Below the pieces are notes generated by a model. It ran no database searches and had not been told where the DNA came from. It saw only the letters and a list, made by a program, of their open reading frames with translations. The translations under genes and the position numbers were made by a program. A DNA stretch of 34,475 nt, from IMG/VR virus record IMGVR_UViG_3300031730_000016, positions 1 through 34,475 of that record; one strand, given 5' to 3'. The DNA comes from a virus. This document shows, piece after piece, positions 7,618 through 13,548 of this stretch (positions are counted from its first letter, which is position 1; every line of letters begins with the position of its first letter).

Positions 7618-7812
7618 TCATCTGAAAAAGTTAGCTGCGAATAAGGTTATCATTCCTATACCTATAATTCTCATCCACATTAAATCTTTTCTAATTTCCA
7701 TCATTATATCTCCCAGATCACCCATTTGATGGGCTGTTATCTTTGCCTGCGCTTCGGGTGTCCCAGTTGACACAAGTTCTTCATATAATGTTAGCGTATC
7801 TTTGTAAGCCAT
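7618..7812 (-). CDS. Leftward membrane-anchored small protein, (Y/F)xEL...G family
   Basis: These 64 residues have a strong AGGAGG ribosome site 5 bases before the ATG. The N-terminus DTLTLYEELVSTGTPEAQAK resembles the neighbouring leftward gene (DTLTIFELLVEAGIEKEAAK) and the gene at 30084 (IKRYDELRASGISDEQAL). The C-terminal helix MRIIGIGMITLFAANFF (about residues 47-63) is a membrane anchor. The N-terminal signature, coiled coil and C-terminal anchor recall DUF1640-type coiled-coil proteins, though this one is very short. A membrane-associated accessory role is likely; the exact function is unknown. Confidence 0.66.
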   Translation of the reverse strand: MAYKDTLTLYEELVSTGTPEAQAKITAHQMGDLGDIMMEIRKDLMWMRIIGIGMITLFAANFFR

Positions 7813-7842
7813 TTCAGCCTCCTGTTTACTATAGTTAAATAA

Positions 7843-7983
7843 CTATTTATTTATATTGTCAATCTTGTCATTTACTTCTTTACGTAATGCTTCCGTTATC
7901 CGGGCTATCATTTTAGCTGCTTCCTTTTCAATTCCAGCCTCAACCAATAGTTCAAATATTGTCAGCGTATCTAAGCTTAACAT
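7843..7983 (-). CDS. Leftward small protein (46 aa), soluble paralog of the 7618 gene
   Basis: An AGGAG site lies just before the ATG at 7983. The 46 residues contain DTLTIFELLVEAGIEKEAA, matching the N-terminus of the next gene downstream, but the membrane anchor is missing: it stops after a charged helix. Duplication followed by loss or gain of the anchor would explain the pair. A leftward promoter lies 25-52 bases upstream. It may form hetero-oligomers with its anchored paralog, which is inference. Confidence 0.62.
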   Translation of the reverse strand: MLSLDTLTIFELLVEAGIEKEAAKMIARITEALRKEVNDKIDNINK

Positions 7984-8007
7984 TTCACTCTCCTTTATCG
8001 GTTTTCT

Positions 8008-8035
8008 ACTATATTACACTACTTCGATTTTCCAA
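8008..8035 (-). promoter_or_regulatory. Leftward promoter for the 7983/7812 gene pair
   Basis: Read on the minus strand, TTGGAA (8035-8030) and TATAGT (8013-8008) are 16 bases apart, followed closely by the AGGAG of the 7983 gene. A short inverted repeat, CATAAT/ATTATG, lies upstream at 8051-8066 and might be an operator. Confidence 0.45.
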
Positions 8036-8155
8036 AATCTATTTACTCACCATAATGCTGATTATGCATGGTAATAACCGGTCTTAAATCCTGAGTTTCA
8101 GAGCCACAAATTACATAATATTACATGGCATGTTTTACATTACGAAAAAAAGCTT

Positions 8156-8377
8156 TTAAATTGGGGGAAGCAAACCCTTTTCAACAAATACTTCATGTAA
8201 TAAATCGGCTATTAATTTAGCTAAATCAGTCTTCAGAATTTTTGGATAAGGTTGCAAAAGTTCGCTAGTAACCAATCCGAGGGCAAAGTTTATTTTTCTA
8301 TAATGTTTTCTATCTTCAGCCTCAAGCATTCTTTCAAGTGTAGATTGCATTTTTAAAAGGATTTCAGTTTCTGTCAT
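8156..8377 (-). CDS. Leftward small protein, MT(E/D)(S/T)EIL family, copy II
   Basis: I chose the ATG at 8377 (GAGG 7 bases upstream) over the in-frame upstream codon. The 73 residues start MTETEILLKMQSTLERML, clearly like the starts of the 6600 and 30077 genes, then diverge into an amphipathic helical region (LAKLIADLLHEVFVEKGLL). No membrane segment. It lies just downstream of the ribbon-helix-helix gene, presumably in one leftward transcript. It may be a partner or co-regulator of that protein, which is inference. Confidence 0.62.
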   Translation of the reverse strand: MTETEILLKMQSTLERMLEAEDRKHYRKINFALGLVTSELLQPYPKILKTDLAKLIADLLHEVFVEKGLLPPI

Positions 8378-8385
8378 TCTTAACC

Positions 8386-8589
8386 TCAATGATTCATATA
8401 TCCAGGTTTTGGCTTATTTGGTATAGCCAATTCTCGTTCAATAGCCTCACTTAGCCACTTTCTAACCAGAGCAGAACTATTGTTTTCAATCGTCTTCTTG
8501 GCAAGCTTTCGTATTTGCTTAACCATATCTGGATGAACCTTCACGTAAAGCCGAGTTGTAAATTGTCCTTCATGATCTTCAGTCGTCAT
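8386..8589 (-). CDS. Ribbon-helix-helix (Arc/CopG-like) transcriptional regulator
   Basis: A 67-residue protein with one beta strand (QFTTRLYVKVHP, about 9-20) followed by two helices (DMVKQIRKLAKK and SSALVRKWLSEAIERE) joined by an N-S-S-A turn. This is the ribbon-helix-helix fold, in which paired strands of a dimer read the DNA major groove. It is the first gene of the leftward cluster and is driven by a near-consensus promoter at 8625-8653, next to palindromes at 8660-8691 and 8731-8753. Autoregulation and control of the divergent recombination genes are the natural inferences. It is the only clear regulator in the genome, so it may be the early or lysogeny-type switch protein. Confidence 0.75.
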   Translation of the reverse strand: MTTEDHEGQFTTRLYVKVHPDMVKQIRKLAKKTIENNSSALVRKWLSEAIERELAIPNKPKPGYMNH

Positions 8590-8624
8590 CTTTGTCTCAG
8601 TATAATTTGAGTGTAGGTGAGCAC

Positions 8625-8653
8625 ATGATACCTACGTGACATCAAGTTGTCAA
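8625..8653 (-). promoter_or_regulatory. Strong leftward sigma70 promoter (drives the RHH regulator)
   Basis: On the minus strand there is a perfect TTGACA (8653-8648), a 17-base spacer and TATCAT (8630-8625; 5 of 6 consensus). The start of transcription would fall near 8618, about 29 bases ahead of the regulator ATG. A 12-bp inverted repeat abuts it on the upstream side. Confidence 0.78.
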
Positions 8654-8659
8654 GCTCCC

Positions 8660-8691
8660 AAGATGGACTATGAAATTCAATAGTCCATCTT
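8660..8691. promoter_or_regulatory. Perfect 12-bp inverted repeat, probable operator
   Basis: The arms AAGATGGACTAT (8660-8671) and ATAGTCCATCTT (8680-8691) are perfectly complementary over an 8-base spacer. The repeat lies 7 bases upstream of the -35 box of the leftward promoter, in the divergent control region. It could be an operator for the adjacent ribbon-helix-helix protein or an RNA hairpin in a rightward leader. No U-tract follows, so it is not a terminator. Confidence 0.65.
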
Positions 8692-8730
8692 ATGGGGTCG
8701 AAAATAGACTATTAATTAATAAGTTTTTAT

Positions 8731-8753
8731 TTACGCCACAAGTTGTGGCGTAA
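8731..8753. promoter_or_regulatory. Near-perfect 23-bp palindrome upstream of the exonuclease gene
   Basis: TTACGCCACAA and TTGTGGCGTAA are 11-base complementary arms around a single G. It shares the CCAC...GTGG core with the palindrome inside the promoter at 9684-9702, although the centre spacing differs (5 versus 3 bases). It is a probable protein-binding site controlling the recombination genes. No well-matched promoter is seen overlapping it. Confidence 0.6.
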
Positions 8754-8856
8754 TTGGGTAGAAGCGAGAGGTTTGTTTTAAATGAAAATAAGTGTTGACA
8801 TTGGTTTCAAACGTGCGTACGATGTGGGTATCGAAACTATTAAATGGGAGAAAATC

Positions 8857-9669
8857 ATGAGAGACGCAGGCATTTATACCGACTTAGACATTAATGAGTA
8901 TCACTCATCGGAAGGAATAAGCTCAAGTGGCATTACACTACTTATAGACTGTCCTAAGCGATATTTCCACAAGTACATCGAAAAAGGAAAGAGTGAGGAT
9001 ACTTCCGCTATGCAATTAGGGCGCGCAGTCCATATGCTAGTCCTGGAGCCTGAAGTATTTGCCAAGACTTTCTTTATCATGAGAAATGCTTGTGACTTGA
9101 GAACTAAGGATGGAAAAGAGAAGTTTGCCCAGGCTGAGATAGATGCCCATGGTCGAACCATTTTAAGGAAAGGGATGTGGGAGCATGTTTATGATATGGC
9201 TGACGCAATTAAAAAGAGTGCTACGTGGAACAAAATCATCCCCGGAAACGTGGAACATTCAGTACTGTGGGATGCCGGTATTTATAATACCCGACTACGG
9301 GCTAGACCTGACTTTTATAACGGCACGATGATTGTAGACATAAAGACGACTGACTCTATAAAGAGCTTTTCTAAGTCCATTCACAGTTATGGTTACCATA
9401 GGCAGGCAGCCATGCAGATAGACGGCCTCAAGCAGCACGACGGAAAAGAGCGGTTTTTCGGATTTATGGTTGTCGAAAATAAGGCGCCATATCTAACGGC
9501 TTGCTTCGTATTGAACGAGCAGAGCGTTAGACAAGGTAGAAGAGAGTATTTGGATGCAGCAGCCGTATATCATGACTGTATGAGCACGGGAATCTGGCCA
9601 GGATATGAAGACAGTTTTCAGGAAATCTCTATCCCTGCATATGCAATCAAAGAAGAGCAATTAATTTAA
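8857..9669 (+). CDS. RecE-like 5'-3' exonuclease (PD-(D/E)XK family)
   Basis: The frame is open from ATG 8782, but I prefer ATG 8857. GGGAG lies 6 bases ahead of it, and the product then begins GIYTDLDINEYHSSEGISSSG, the usual N-terminus of RecE C-terminal-domain exonucleases. From 8857 the protein is 270 residues. Visible family features are the GISSSG helix start, LIDCPKRYFHKYI, the QLGRAVHMLVLEPE segment, the catalytic ARPDFY...IVDIKTTDS (D-x(n)-D-x-K) motif, and HSYGYHRQAAMQ. It should degrade 5' ends of duplex DNA to give 3' tails for the RecT-like annealer encoded 430 bases downstream. Together they form a RecET-type recombination module, likely used to repair ends and to make concatemers for headful packaging. 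Confidence 0.85.
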   Translation: MRDAGIYTDLDINEYHSSEGISSSGITLLIDCPKRYFHKYIEKGKSEDTSAMQLGRAVHMLVLEPEVFAKTFFIMRNACDLRTKDGKEKFAQAEIDAHGRTILRKGMWEHVYDMADAIKKSATWNKIIPGNVEHSVLWDAGIYNTRLRARPDFYNGTMIVDIKTTDSIKSFSKSIHSYGYHRQAAMQIDGLKQHDGKERFFGFMVVENKAPYLTACFVLNEQSVRQGRREYLDAAAVYHDCMSTGIWPGYEDSFQEISIPAYAIKEEQLI

Positions 9670-9676
9670 AAAAAAC

Positions 9677-9705
9677 TTGACGCGTACCCACCACGTGGGT
9701 ACAAT
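9677..9705 (+). promoter_or_regulatory. Strong promoter with a palindromic operator in its spacer
   Basis: TTGACG (9677-9682) and TACAAT (9700-9705) are exactly 17 bases apart. The spacer is almost filled by the palindrome GTACCCACCACGTGGGTAC (9684-9702): 8-base arms around CAC, with the right arm entering the -10 box. A protein bound here would block RNA polymerase. It drives the two small genes at 9741 and 9905 and probably the RecT-like gene. The binding protein is unknown; the RHH regulator is the obvious candidate. Confidence 0.78.
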
Positions 9706-9740
9706 AACATATATAGACAGCAGTAACCAGGAGAAAGAAG

Positions 9741-9908
9741 ATGTACGAGATGATAGAAGATTGGAATTATCCTTCACAAGAGAAAAGAGTGGCAAAAGGG
9801 CTTTTGTTGATGAAAGTGAGAGGCTGCAAACTTGATGGACTTTTGGAATCGGACTTAAGACGCGGGATTGTTAGGGTTATTCCAGCTCAGGAGGTATCTT
9901 CACGATGA
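9741..9908 (+). CDS. Small hypothetical protein (55 aa)
   Basis: GGAGAAAG precedes the ATG, and the start is 35 bases after a strong promoter. The product has 55 residues, beginning MYEMIEDWNYPSQEKRVAKG with a basic C-terminus (DLRRGIVRVIPAQEV). No family recognised. The stop TGA overlaps the next ATG (ATGA), so the pair is translationally coupled. It is probably an early protein. Confidence 0.6.
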   Translation: MYEMIEDWNYPSQEKRVAKGLLLMKVRGCKLDGLLESDLRRGIVRVIPAQEVSSR

Positions 9909-10075
9909 AAGACGCAAGTACATCTAAAAATAATGGTTTTACTGATTTCATGGGAAAGATGGAACAGATAGGGTTTTTGCTTCTTAACCAGGAATCTATT
10001 ATCAAGGATGACAGACAATCTTTAAGCGTACCAAAGCCATTTCAAGGATTCATCAATAGTCATCATTTGGTATAA
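9905..10075 (+). CDS. Small hypothetical protein (56 aa)
   Basis: The ATG overlaps the preceding stop, and GGAGG lies 9 bases upstream. The 56 residues are Lys/Asp/Ser-rich with one amphipathic stretch (FTDFMGKMEQIGFLLLNQES). No domain is recognised. It lies directly ahead of the RecT-like gene and its 3' end contains an extended -10 promoter. Confidence 0.58.
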   Translation: MKDASTSKNNGFTDFMGKMEQIGFLLLNQESIIKDDRQSLSVPKPFQGFINSHHLV

Positions 10076-10076
10076 T
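10068..10076 (+). promoter_or_regulatory. Extended -10 promoter ahead of the RecT-like gene
   Basis: TGG directly precedes a perfect TATAAT (10071-10076), giving the TGnTATAAT extended -10 form that can act without a good -35. It sits at the end of the 9905 gene, 21 bases before the RecT-like start. It may give extra expression of the annealer. Confidence 0.45.
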
Positions 10077-10096
10077 ATATAAAACAGGAGAACAGA

Positions 10097-10948
10097 ATGA
10101 GTAACGAGATAATTGTATCAGAAAAGAACCAAGGGTTTATGAATGTTTCTACCATAGAAAACGCCATAAAAGTCAGCGAATATATTGCGGCAAGCAGCTT
10201 TTGTCCCGTAAGTCTCAAAGGAAAACCGGGAGATATTTTGGTCTGTCTTCAGATGGGACAAGAGCTTGGTTTAAAGCCTATGCAGGCTATGCAAAATATT
10301 GCCGTTATCAATGGTAGGCCTAGCCTTTGGGGTGATGCAATGATAGCTGTTTGCCGCCAATCTCCTGATTTTGAGTTTATTAAAGAAGAATTTGATGCTA
10401 AAACCATGACGGCAACATGCACAATCAAACGAAGAAACGAGCCTGAATTTGTATCTTCGTTTAGCCAAGCAGATGCTGTGACGGCTAACCTATGGAAAAA
10501 GGCTGGTCCATGGACTCAATATCCTAAGAGAATGCTACAAATGAGAGCGCGTGGATTTGGTTGTCGTGACTGCTTCCCAGATTTACTACGTGGTATCATT
10601 ATAAAAGAAGAGGCGGAAGACATGCCGCGCCAAAGGACAGACTATAGCAGAGCTGTTGGCGTGACTCTTGATAACGAGCCTGAACAGATTCAGTTAATTA
10701 ATGATGACCAAATCCATGAGCTAAAGACCACAGCAATGGAACTTGGCGCTAACTTGAACAAAACGTGTGACCATTTGAACATTAATTCAATTGAAGATAT
10801 GAGCATTTCTCAATGGGCTGAAGTTATGAGGCAGTTTGAGAAAAAGCTTGTTATTAAGAGAAAAGCGGAGAACTTGCCTATTAATATGCACGTTCAGGAA
10901 ACGATGACTAATAATGCTAAGGAATTCTTTGGGGATGAAAATGAGTGA
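10097..10948 (+). CDS. recT: RecT-family single-strand annealing recombinase
   Basis: This 283-residue protein has an AGGAG ribosome site. It contains the conserved core of phage RecT/Bet-type annealing proteins: GKPGDILVCLQMGQELGL, then MQNIAVINGRPSLWGDAM, CTIKRR, and LWKKAGPW with a YPKRMLQMRARGF motif and FPDLLRGI. It binds the 3' single strands left by the exonuclease encoded at 8857 and anneals them to complementary DNA, independently of RecA. The last 90 residues are variable and charged. The two small genes between exonuclease and annealer are unusual for a RecET pair and may be accessory or anti-nuclease factors, which is inference. The end overlaps the following gene. Confidence 0.86.
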   Translation: MSNEIIVSEKNQGFMNVSTIENAIKVSEYIAASSFCPVSLKGKPGDILVCLQMGQELGLKPMQAMQNIAVINGRPSLWGDAMIAVCRQSPDFEFIKEEFDAKTMTATCTIKRRNEPEFVSSFSQADAVTANLWKKAGPWTQYPKRMLQMRARGFGCRDCFPDLLRGIIIKEEAEDMPRQRTDYSRAVGVTLDNEPEQIQLINDDQIHELKTTAMELGANLNKTCDHLNINSIEDMSISQWAEVMRQFEKKLVIKRKAENLPINMHVQETMTNNAKEFFGDENE

Positions 10949-11135
10949 TGAAGAAAGAGAAGAGGTTTTAAATATTAATTTTCAAATAAGCAAAGAAGGT
11001 GAGATATTTGGCAGATATGGGTTTGTTCCCCGTTTTTTGTCAAATCTCAAGAAAAATGACAGCCATCGTCAATGCTTTATTTCTGAATTGGTGGAAAGGT
11101 TAAATGGATACATAGATGGAGCTAATGATGATTAA
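10941..11135 (+). CDS. Small hypothetical protein (64 aa)
   Basis: The ATG at 10941 (GGGG 6 bases upstream) overlaps the last codons of the RecT-like gene. The 64 residues include an acidic start (MSDEEREEVLNINFQIS), a short beta-like part (EIFGRYGFVPRFL) and a helical end (FISELVERLNGYIDG). No recognised family. The overlap implies coordinated expression with the annealer. Confidence 0.55.
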   Translation: MSDEEREEVLNINFQISKEGEIFGRYGFVPRFLSNLKKNDSHRQCFISELVERLNGYIDGANDD

Positions 11136-11232
11136 TTGGTTGCGTGATATTTGGAGCCGAATAAAAGGAAGGGGAAAAATTTTAGACTCCAGATCAAGGT
11201 TGGTTGAGCGAGATGAAGTTTCTGGAGATTAA
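11125..11232 (+). CDS. Micro-protein (35 aa) bridging two genes
   Basis: The start (ATGATG at 11125/11128) overlaps the end of the previous gene, and the stop TAA at 11230-11232 lies one base before the ATG at 11234. The peptide begins MMINWLRDIWSRIKGRG and is basic and amphipathic. Tight overlap on both sides suggests translation, either for its own product or to carry ribosomes into the 11234 gene. No family is known. Confidence 0.38.
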   Translation: MMINWLRDIWSRIKGRGKILDSRSRLVERDEVSGD

Positions 11233-11233
11233 C

Positions 11234-11701
11234 ATGAGCAAATTAAATTCTGTTACGGAAGAAGATGGTTACTGGGTTGTTGATAAGTTTGGAAACAACA
11301 GAGTAAACTATGACGTTCTTATTTTAGAAAATGATATACCTTTTTTGCCAGAACTTATAAAAAGATATAAAAGTATAGATGCAGCTATTTTAATGTATAG
11401 AATGTTTTGTTTGATAGACTCCAATAAAGCGGTCATAAGAAAAGATGGATTTTATTGGTATTCAGCTTCTTATGAAGATCTCAGAGATCAGTTTCCATGG
11501 ATAACATTGAATAATATAAAAATTGCCATGAAGCTTTTGGTTAAAATAAAAGTTTTGGTGTCAGAATCTGTTAAAAATACACAAGGGAAGACAAAATGGT
11601 ATCGCATGTTTTACCCCTCTGATTTAGAATCACTACACCCTATTTTTAAAAAAGAAAAACCATCATCTAATAATGTTATAAATTTTATTTTAAAGAGATA
11701 G
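11234..11701 (+). CDS. Winged-helix replication protein-like (155 aa)
   Basis: I start this at ATG 11234, because GGAG lies 6 bases before it; upstream in-frame starts are weaker. The product has one winged-helix unit: AAILMYRMFCLI (helix 1), a W-Y-S strand, YEDLRDQFPWITLNNIKIAMKLLVKIKVL (recognition helices) and TKWYRMFYP (wing). This is the same layout as each N-terminal unit of the initiator at 13541 (for example LSDDQLKNILIWLEGNN followed by KWYSI). The C-terminus is short and basic. It is probably a DNA-binding helper of replication or a copy-control relative of the initiator. Only the fold is supported. Confidence 0.55.
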   Translation: MSKLNSVTEEDGYWVVDKFGNNRVNYDVLILENDIPFLPELIKRYKSIDAAILMYRMFCLIDSNKAVIRKDGFYWYSASYEDLRDQFPWITLNNIKIAMKLLVKIKVLVSESVKNTQGKTKWYRMFYPSDLESLHPIFKKEKPSSNNVINFILKR

Positions 11702-11703
11702 TT

Positions 11704-12207
11704 ATGGGAAAAGAGATATTTTTACATAGTTTTGACCCAATTTATTTATGCAGGGATCCTTTTTACTTTGTCAATAAAGAGATTGCCACAAAATATAGCT
11801 CTACATATGCAGGAGCTTTATATAGCAGAATAATGTCCCTGTCACTATCAGACAAAGGGTCCATTAAAGATGGGTATGTTAGTTTTGTTTCTTCAGACTC
11901 TATTTGGAGTTTGGAAAATTCATGGATAAATCATAAGGATTTGACTAGAGCTTCAAATAAATTAATTAAATTTAATGAAATTGCATATCAGTGTTTTATA
12001 AGCGAAAAAAGAACATATTACGATAATGATTTAAAGCCTAATGGTTATAGCAATAGATATTCTCATGCCTACAGAATCACAAGGTTTCCAAAATGTAAAA
12101 TTATTAAAAAAGAATCAATTCCATTTGATAAAAATAAATGGAAACATCTTTCCGAAACTATGATTAAATGGTGGGGAAAAGAAAGTCTTGAAATTCATCA
12201 AAGATAA
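11704..12207 (+). CDS. Winged-helix-like replication-associated protein (167 aa)
   Basis: It starts 2 bases after the previous stop. The 167 residues show the same general order as the neighbouring gene: a helical start (AGALYSRIMSLSLSD), a helix-turn-helix-like stretch (SIWSLENSWINHKDLTRASNKLIKFN) and a wing-like strand region with many Tyr (TYYDNDLKPNGYSNRYSHAYRITRFP). It is basic overall. It is likely a diverged paralog of 11234, probably DNA-binding. Its 3' end carries the promoter of the beta-barrel gene. Function is inferred from fold and location only. Confidence 0.5.
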   Translation: MGKEIFLHSFDPIYLCRDPFYFVNKEIATKYSSTYAGALYSRIMSLSLSDKGSIKDGYVSFVSSDSIWSLENSWINHKDLTRASNKLIKFNEIAYQCFISEKRTYYDNDLKPNGYSNRYSHAYRITRFPKCKIIKKESIPFDKNKWKHLSETMIKWWGKESLEIHQR

Positions 12208-12215
12208 GCTATACT
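12188..12215 (+). promoter_or_regulatory. Dedicated promoter for the outer-membrane barrel gene
   Basis: TTGAAA (12188-12193) and TATACT (12210-12215) are 16 bases apart, each matching 5 of 6 consensus bases. They straddle the stop of the preceding gene and lie 35 bases before the barrel ATG. A private promoter is typical of accessory (moron) genes expressed independently of the lytic programme. Confidence 0.65.
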
Positions 12216-12249
12216 ATATTTAAGCAGAAAATTTAGCACGGAGGCTGTC

Positions 12250-12975
12250 ATGGTTAAAGTATTAATAGGCGCATTTTCTGTTGTTTGTCTAGCTACTGCT
12301 AATTGTCAGCCATATGTTGGAGCAGATGGTCAAGTACGTATTATAAACTTCAAACAAGATTACGGTGGAAACGTTCTTAAGAATCATTATCCCCAGGCAA
12401 ATGTGTTTGGTGGCATAATGCTTAACCAGAATTTTGGATTTGAGGCTGGATATGAGTTTTCTAAACAACAATATTCAATAAGCGAAGATAATCCAAGAAA
12501 GGTTGTTTTAGGTAGAATTATTCGTCCTTATATTCCTCATCATATGAGAACGGTATATGACTACAGCTATTCCTCTTCTAAAATGAATGGCATAAATATA
12601 AATCTTGTTGGATTATTTCCAATACAGAAAAACATTGCATTAATTGGGTCAATCGGTCTTGCTAATTTAAAATTACAAGTAAAAAATACATTTAGACAGA
12701 CGATTATAACCGACACTGGACTTTTAGAGTTACCTATAACAGATATATATTCTGATGATGTCAATTATAATAAGAGAAAAACTGTGCTTAGATTCACCGG
12801 CGGAATTAAACTTAGGCTGAATGATTGCGTTGGTATGAGAATACTACTAAGCTGGGAAAACACTTCAAAACTCGAAGCAAAAGCAATAGATGCAATAACT
12901 AAAAGAAAAGTTCTCGGCATGGCTAAACCTAAAAATAGTTTTCAATATGGCATAGGATTATTTCTTACTCTCTAA
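12250..12975 (+). CDS. Outer-membrane beta-barrel protein (accessory, moron-like)
   Basis: This 241-residue protein has a GGAGG ribosome site. Residues 1-17 (MVKVLIGAFSVVCLATA) form a Sec signal peptide. The mature part starts with YVGADGQVRIINF and has alternating strands and turns such as ANVFGGIMLNQNFGFEAGYEFSKQ, GININLVGLFPI, LRFTGGIKLRLND and FQYGIGLFLTL. This is the pattern of an 8-strand OmpA/Lom-type barrel. It ends in Leu rather than the usual Phe. Phage-encoded barrels are known to change host surface properties, for example in serum resistance, adhesion or phage exclusion. Here the gene has its own promoter and sits between replication genes, so it is probably host-derived cargo. 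The precise effect is unknown. Confidence 0.78.
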   Translation: MVKVLIGAFSVVCLATANCQPYVGADGQVRIINFKQDYGGNVLKNHYPQANVFGGIMLNQNFGFEAGYEFSKQQYSISEDNPRKVVLGRIIRPYIPHHMRTVYDYSYSSSKMNGININLVGLFPIQKNIALIGSIGLANLKLQVKNTFRQTIITDTGLLELPITDIYSDDVNYNKRKTVLRFTGGIKLRLNDCVGMRILLSWENTSKLEAKAIDAITKRKVLGMAKPKNSFQYGIGLFLTL

Positions 12976-13023
12976 TCTCGTCAATGTGGTAAATTGACTT
13001 GTAATGTTAGAGGGTAAAATATA

Positions 13024-13200
13024 ATGGATGTTTTAGATTCAATTGAAAATGTTGAACGAAAGTTAAGATTCTTAACCTATAGAATAGATATATTGGTAAA
13101 GTTAACTGAATTAACCTGTTTGTATCTTATTGAAAAAGATTCTCACTTCGAAAAAATTTTAGAGAAAGGATGCCATGGAATATTAAATGATGGCACTTAA
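13024..13200 (+). CDS. Small hypothetical protein (58 aa)
   Basis: AGAGGG lies about 9 bases before the ATG. The 58 residues are helical (MDVLDSIENVERKLRFLTYR, then LVKLTELTCLYLIEKD), with two Cys and a short C-terminal loop. No recognised family. It lies between the barrel gene and a strong terminator, so it may share the barrel transcript and belong to the same accessory unit. Confidence 0.55.
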   Translation: MDVLDSIENVERKLRFLTYRIDILVKLTELTCLYLIEKDSHFEKILEKGCHGILNDGT

Positions 13201-13239
13201 CTAAAAATAAGATTATTATTGTTTGTGTTTGAAAATCAT

Positions 13240-13278
13240 TCCCTCTTGCATATGGCTTACAAGAGGGAGATTTTATTT
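13240..13278 (+). terminator. Rho-independent terminator closing the accessory unit
   Basis: The arms TCCCTCTTG (13240-13248) and CAAGAGGGA (13260-13268) pair perfectly over an 11-base loop; TTTTATTT follows at 13271-13278. AAAATC upstream and GATTTT downstream can extend the stem past a small bulge. It separates the barrel unit from the initiator unit. Confidence 0.85.
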
Positions 13279-13431
13279 AGAAAACAAACAAGTAGGTCAA
13301 AAATGAAAACAAAACCAAGGAGATTAAAAATGTAATTTAACAATCTGCAGGACCATTTTAATAACGTAATTTAACCTTATCTTAGGAATGTTTTCACTAT
13401 GCTAGTCCCGGTTTTAAAGGAGAAATAACAT

Positions 13432-13548
13432 ATGCGATATGATAACAAATACAACAGAAAAGTCAATAGTAATTTTCAGTTTCATTTTATCGAATATAAT
13501 TTAAGCCTACTAACTTCATTCACTTGCGAGGGATTTGCGCGTGTCTAA
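13432..13548 (+). CDS. Leader-like small ORF (38 aa) overlapping the initiator start
   Basis: A very good ribosome site (AAAGGAG, 9 bases before the ATG) precedes this 38-residue ORF, which begins MRYDNKYNRKVNSNFQFHF. Its stop at 13546-13548 lies 5-7 bases past the GTG start of the initiator gene, in another frame. This arrangement is typical of translational coupling, where the short ORF sets the level of initiator synthesis. Such leaders control several plasmid Rep genes. Upstream (13332-13375) is a 10-base direct repeat, GTAATTTAAC, spaced 34 bases apart. Confidence 0.5.
   Translation: MRYDNKYNRKVNSNFQFHFIEYNLSLLTSFTCEGFARV

Noticed and set aside
7856-8074. 72-residue rightward open frame
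   Set aside because: Antisense to the leftward 46-residue gene at 7843-7983, which has AGGAG, a promoter and a paralog next door. The rightward frame has no ribosome site.
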